From Syntrophomonadaceae bacterium (GTDB taxonomy: Bacteria > Bacillota > Syntrophomonadia > Syntrophomonadales > Syntrophomonadaceae): a stretch of DNA of 5,930 nt. Under the pieces are notes generated by a model, which was given only the letters and a program-made list of their open reading frames with translations, searched no databases and had not been told where the DNA came from. The stretch lies in contig DUSB01000006.1 of NCBI GenBank assembly GCA_012840625.1, positions 1 to 5,930 of the forward strand, written 5' to 3'. The translations under genes and the position numbers were made by a program. Shown in pieces: positions 5,066 through 5,930 of the stretch (the first letter of the stretch is position 1; each line of letters starts with the position of its first letter).

Positions 5066-5074
5066 TGTTACAAT
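5066..5074 (+). promoter_or_regulatory. Possible extended -10 promoter for yedF
   Basis: TG-T-TACAAT is 5 of 6 to the -10 consensus with the extended element, 36 bases before the ATG at 5110. The -35 position is weak (TTAGTA at 5047-5052). A second exact TATAAT lies at 5039-5044 without a -35. Either could start a short leader after the PanE-like gene. Confidence 0.45.
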
Positions 5075-5109
5075 GTAGGCAATTAAAATTGAAGGAGTGA
5101 GTTGACCAC

Positions 5110-5703
5110 ATGAGACAGGTAGTGGATGCGAGGGGTTTGAGCTGTCCTCAACCAGTAATACTTACCAAAAAAGCCCTGGATAATGTGGATGTTCATGAGG
5201 TTGTTACCATTGTCGACAATAAAACCGCAGTGGAAAATGTATCCAAGCTGGCTAAAAGTATGAAGCTGGAAAGTGTAGTGGATACCAAGGGCGAAGAATA
5301 CTATATTAATATTCTTAAAGAAGAAGGTTTATCGGAGGCTAATAATCAGAAAGATTCTGTTTCTGAGGCAACGACGGTGGTTATGATTGCCAGCAATCTA
5401 TTAGGCCAGGGGGATGCTAAACTTGGAGCTACCCTGATGAAAAATATGCTGTATACCCTTACACAAATGGAAGCAGGCGTAAGCAGTATTATTTTTATGA
5501 ATAGCGGTGTGTTATTAACGACAGAAGGTTCTGATGTAATTGAGTATATTGCTGCGCTGGAGGAAAGTGGTATACAGGTATTATCCTGCGGTACCTGTCT
5601 TGATTTTTATGGATTGGGAGATAAACTGCGGGTGGGATCGGTTAGTAACATGTACACCATTATGGAGACGCTGTTAAGCGCCGATCGGGTGTTAAATTTT
5701 TAA
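5110..5703 (+). CDS. yedF: YedF: TusA-like plus DsrE-like selenium metabolism protein (197 aa)
   Basis: Two-domain sulfurtransferase-like protein of the selenium-associated YedF family, which is found mainly in genomes with selenophosphate synthetase; its biochemical role is not established. Residues 1-70 are a TusA/SirA domain beginning VDARGLSCPQPVILTKKAL, with the active-site Cys12 in the CPxP motif. Residues about 88-197 are a DsrE-like domain (TTVVMIASNLLGQGDAKLGATLMKN...), with SCGTCLDFYGLGDKL carrying Cys160 and Cys163, and the conserved end VGSVSNMYTIMETLLSADRV. Length is normal for the fusion. A stop codon at 5098-5100 blocks any upstream start, so ATG 5110 is the start although GAAGGAG (5091-5097) is 12 bases away, longer than usual. 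The neighbours are a PanE-like gene and a CheW-like gene, not selD or selA, so the selenium link rests on the family and not on context. No intrinsic terminator follows. Confidence 0.9.
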   Translation: MRQVVDARGLSCPQPVILTKKALDNVDVHEVVTIVDNKTAVENVSKLAKSMKLESVVDTKGEEYYINILKEEGLSEANNQKDSVSEATTVVMIASNLLGQGDAKLGATLMKNMLYTLTQMEAGVSSIIFMNSGVLLTTEGSDVIEYIAALEESGIQVLSCGTCLDFYGLGDKLRVGSVSNMYTIMETLLSADRVLNF

Positions 5704-5860
5704 ACAATAAAAAAGAGCATCGGGCAGTCCTCGGGGTTATTCTTAAGAATTGGAATATCCACCCATTAGATGAAGGATTATTGTATAATTAAATCGAAGA
5801 TAACTGGAACTAGGCAAAGGTTTTGTTCTGGCATAATAAGCAGGCTGAGGGGGGGATAAT
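5704..5860 (+). promoter_or_regulatory. Upstream region of the CheW-like gene
   Basis: TATAAT (5784-5789, exact -10 word) lies 71 bases before the ATG at 5861 but has no acceptable -35. ATTCTTAAGAAT (5739-5750) is a perfect 12-base palindrome that could be an operator. GAGGGGGGG (5847-5855) is the ribosome binding site, five bases from ATG. I found no sigma-D (TAAA/GCCGATAA) or sigma-54 element and no terminator for yedF. Confidence 0.35.
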
Positions 5861-5930
5861 ATGGCTGAAGAGATCCAGCTGGTGGTATTTAAACTCAAAT
5901 CCGGAGATACGGTCAGCGAATATGGTATAC
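5861..5930 (+). CDS. cheW: CheW-like chemotaxis coupling protein, N-terminus only
   Basis: Only 23 complete codons are in the window, reading MAEEIQLVVFKLKSGDTVSE then YGI. The pattern 'qlVvF-L-----yGI' is the standard opening of CheW domains, which form a beta barrel that couples chemoreceptors to the kinase CheA at the cytoplasmic face of the membrane. The start is well supported by the purine run GAGGGGGGG (5847-5855). The assignment rests on a short N-terminal match, and a CheV or other CheW-domain protein would begin the same way. It fits the probable chemoreceptor at the other edge of the window. Confidence 0.75.
   Translation, partial: MAEEIQLVVFKLKSGDTVSEYGI

Overview
The window looks like chromosomal DNA of an endospore-forming, anaerobic low-to-moderate-GC Firmicute of the Clostridia type. 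The evidence is strong GGAGG-type ribosome binding sites, two small CotF-like spore proteins behind a sigma-G-like promoter, a YedF-type selenium-metabolism protein, and chemotaxis genes at both edges. A Syntrophomonas/Desulfotomaculum-like lineage would fit, but the genus is inference only. I see no insertion sequence, phage gene, CRISPR array, tRNA or rRNA.

Layout. Positions 1-1250 are read leftward. At the left edge is the N-terminal 222 residues of a six-helix membrane protein running into a coiled coil (probably a methyl-accepting chemotaxis receptor, cut off by the window). Upstream of it is a two-gene operon for tiny CotF-like spore proteins (803-1054 and 1059-1250). That operon ends at a clear intrinsic terminator (762-789) and starts from a near-perfect sigma-G-type promoter (1293-1322). 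From 1432 to the right edge everything is read rightward: an OsmC-family protein, a nitroreductase closed by a perfect 28-nt palindromic terminator, an exported L,D-transpeptidase with two peptidoglycan-binding domains, a gene-free stretch of about 300 bases, a ketopantoate-reductase (PanE) family protein, YedF (TusA-like plus DsrE-like domains), and the first 23 codons of a CheW-like protein.

The rightward genes appear to be mostly single-gene units: gaps are 96-301 bases, each gene has its own Shine-Dalgarno, and several have a visible -10 element. Functional links are loose. OsmC and nitroreductase fit redox/peroxide defence, the L,D-transpeptidase acts on the cell wall (possibly the spore cortex), YedF belongs to sulfur/selenium handling, and the receptor and CheW belong to chemotaxis signalling.

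The most interesting unexplained part is 3768-4068. A textbook sigma-A promoter (TTGACA, 17 bases, TAGAAT) sits just after the L,D-transpeptidase. It is followed by about 150 nt with two small hairpins and a very stable 15-bp stem inside a larger inverted repeat, and contains no convincing ORF. This is a candidate small RNA or leader RNA that I cannot assign to a known family. The second notable item is the pair of CotF-like genes with an apparent forespore promoter.
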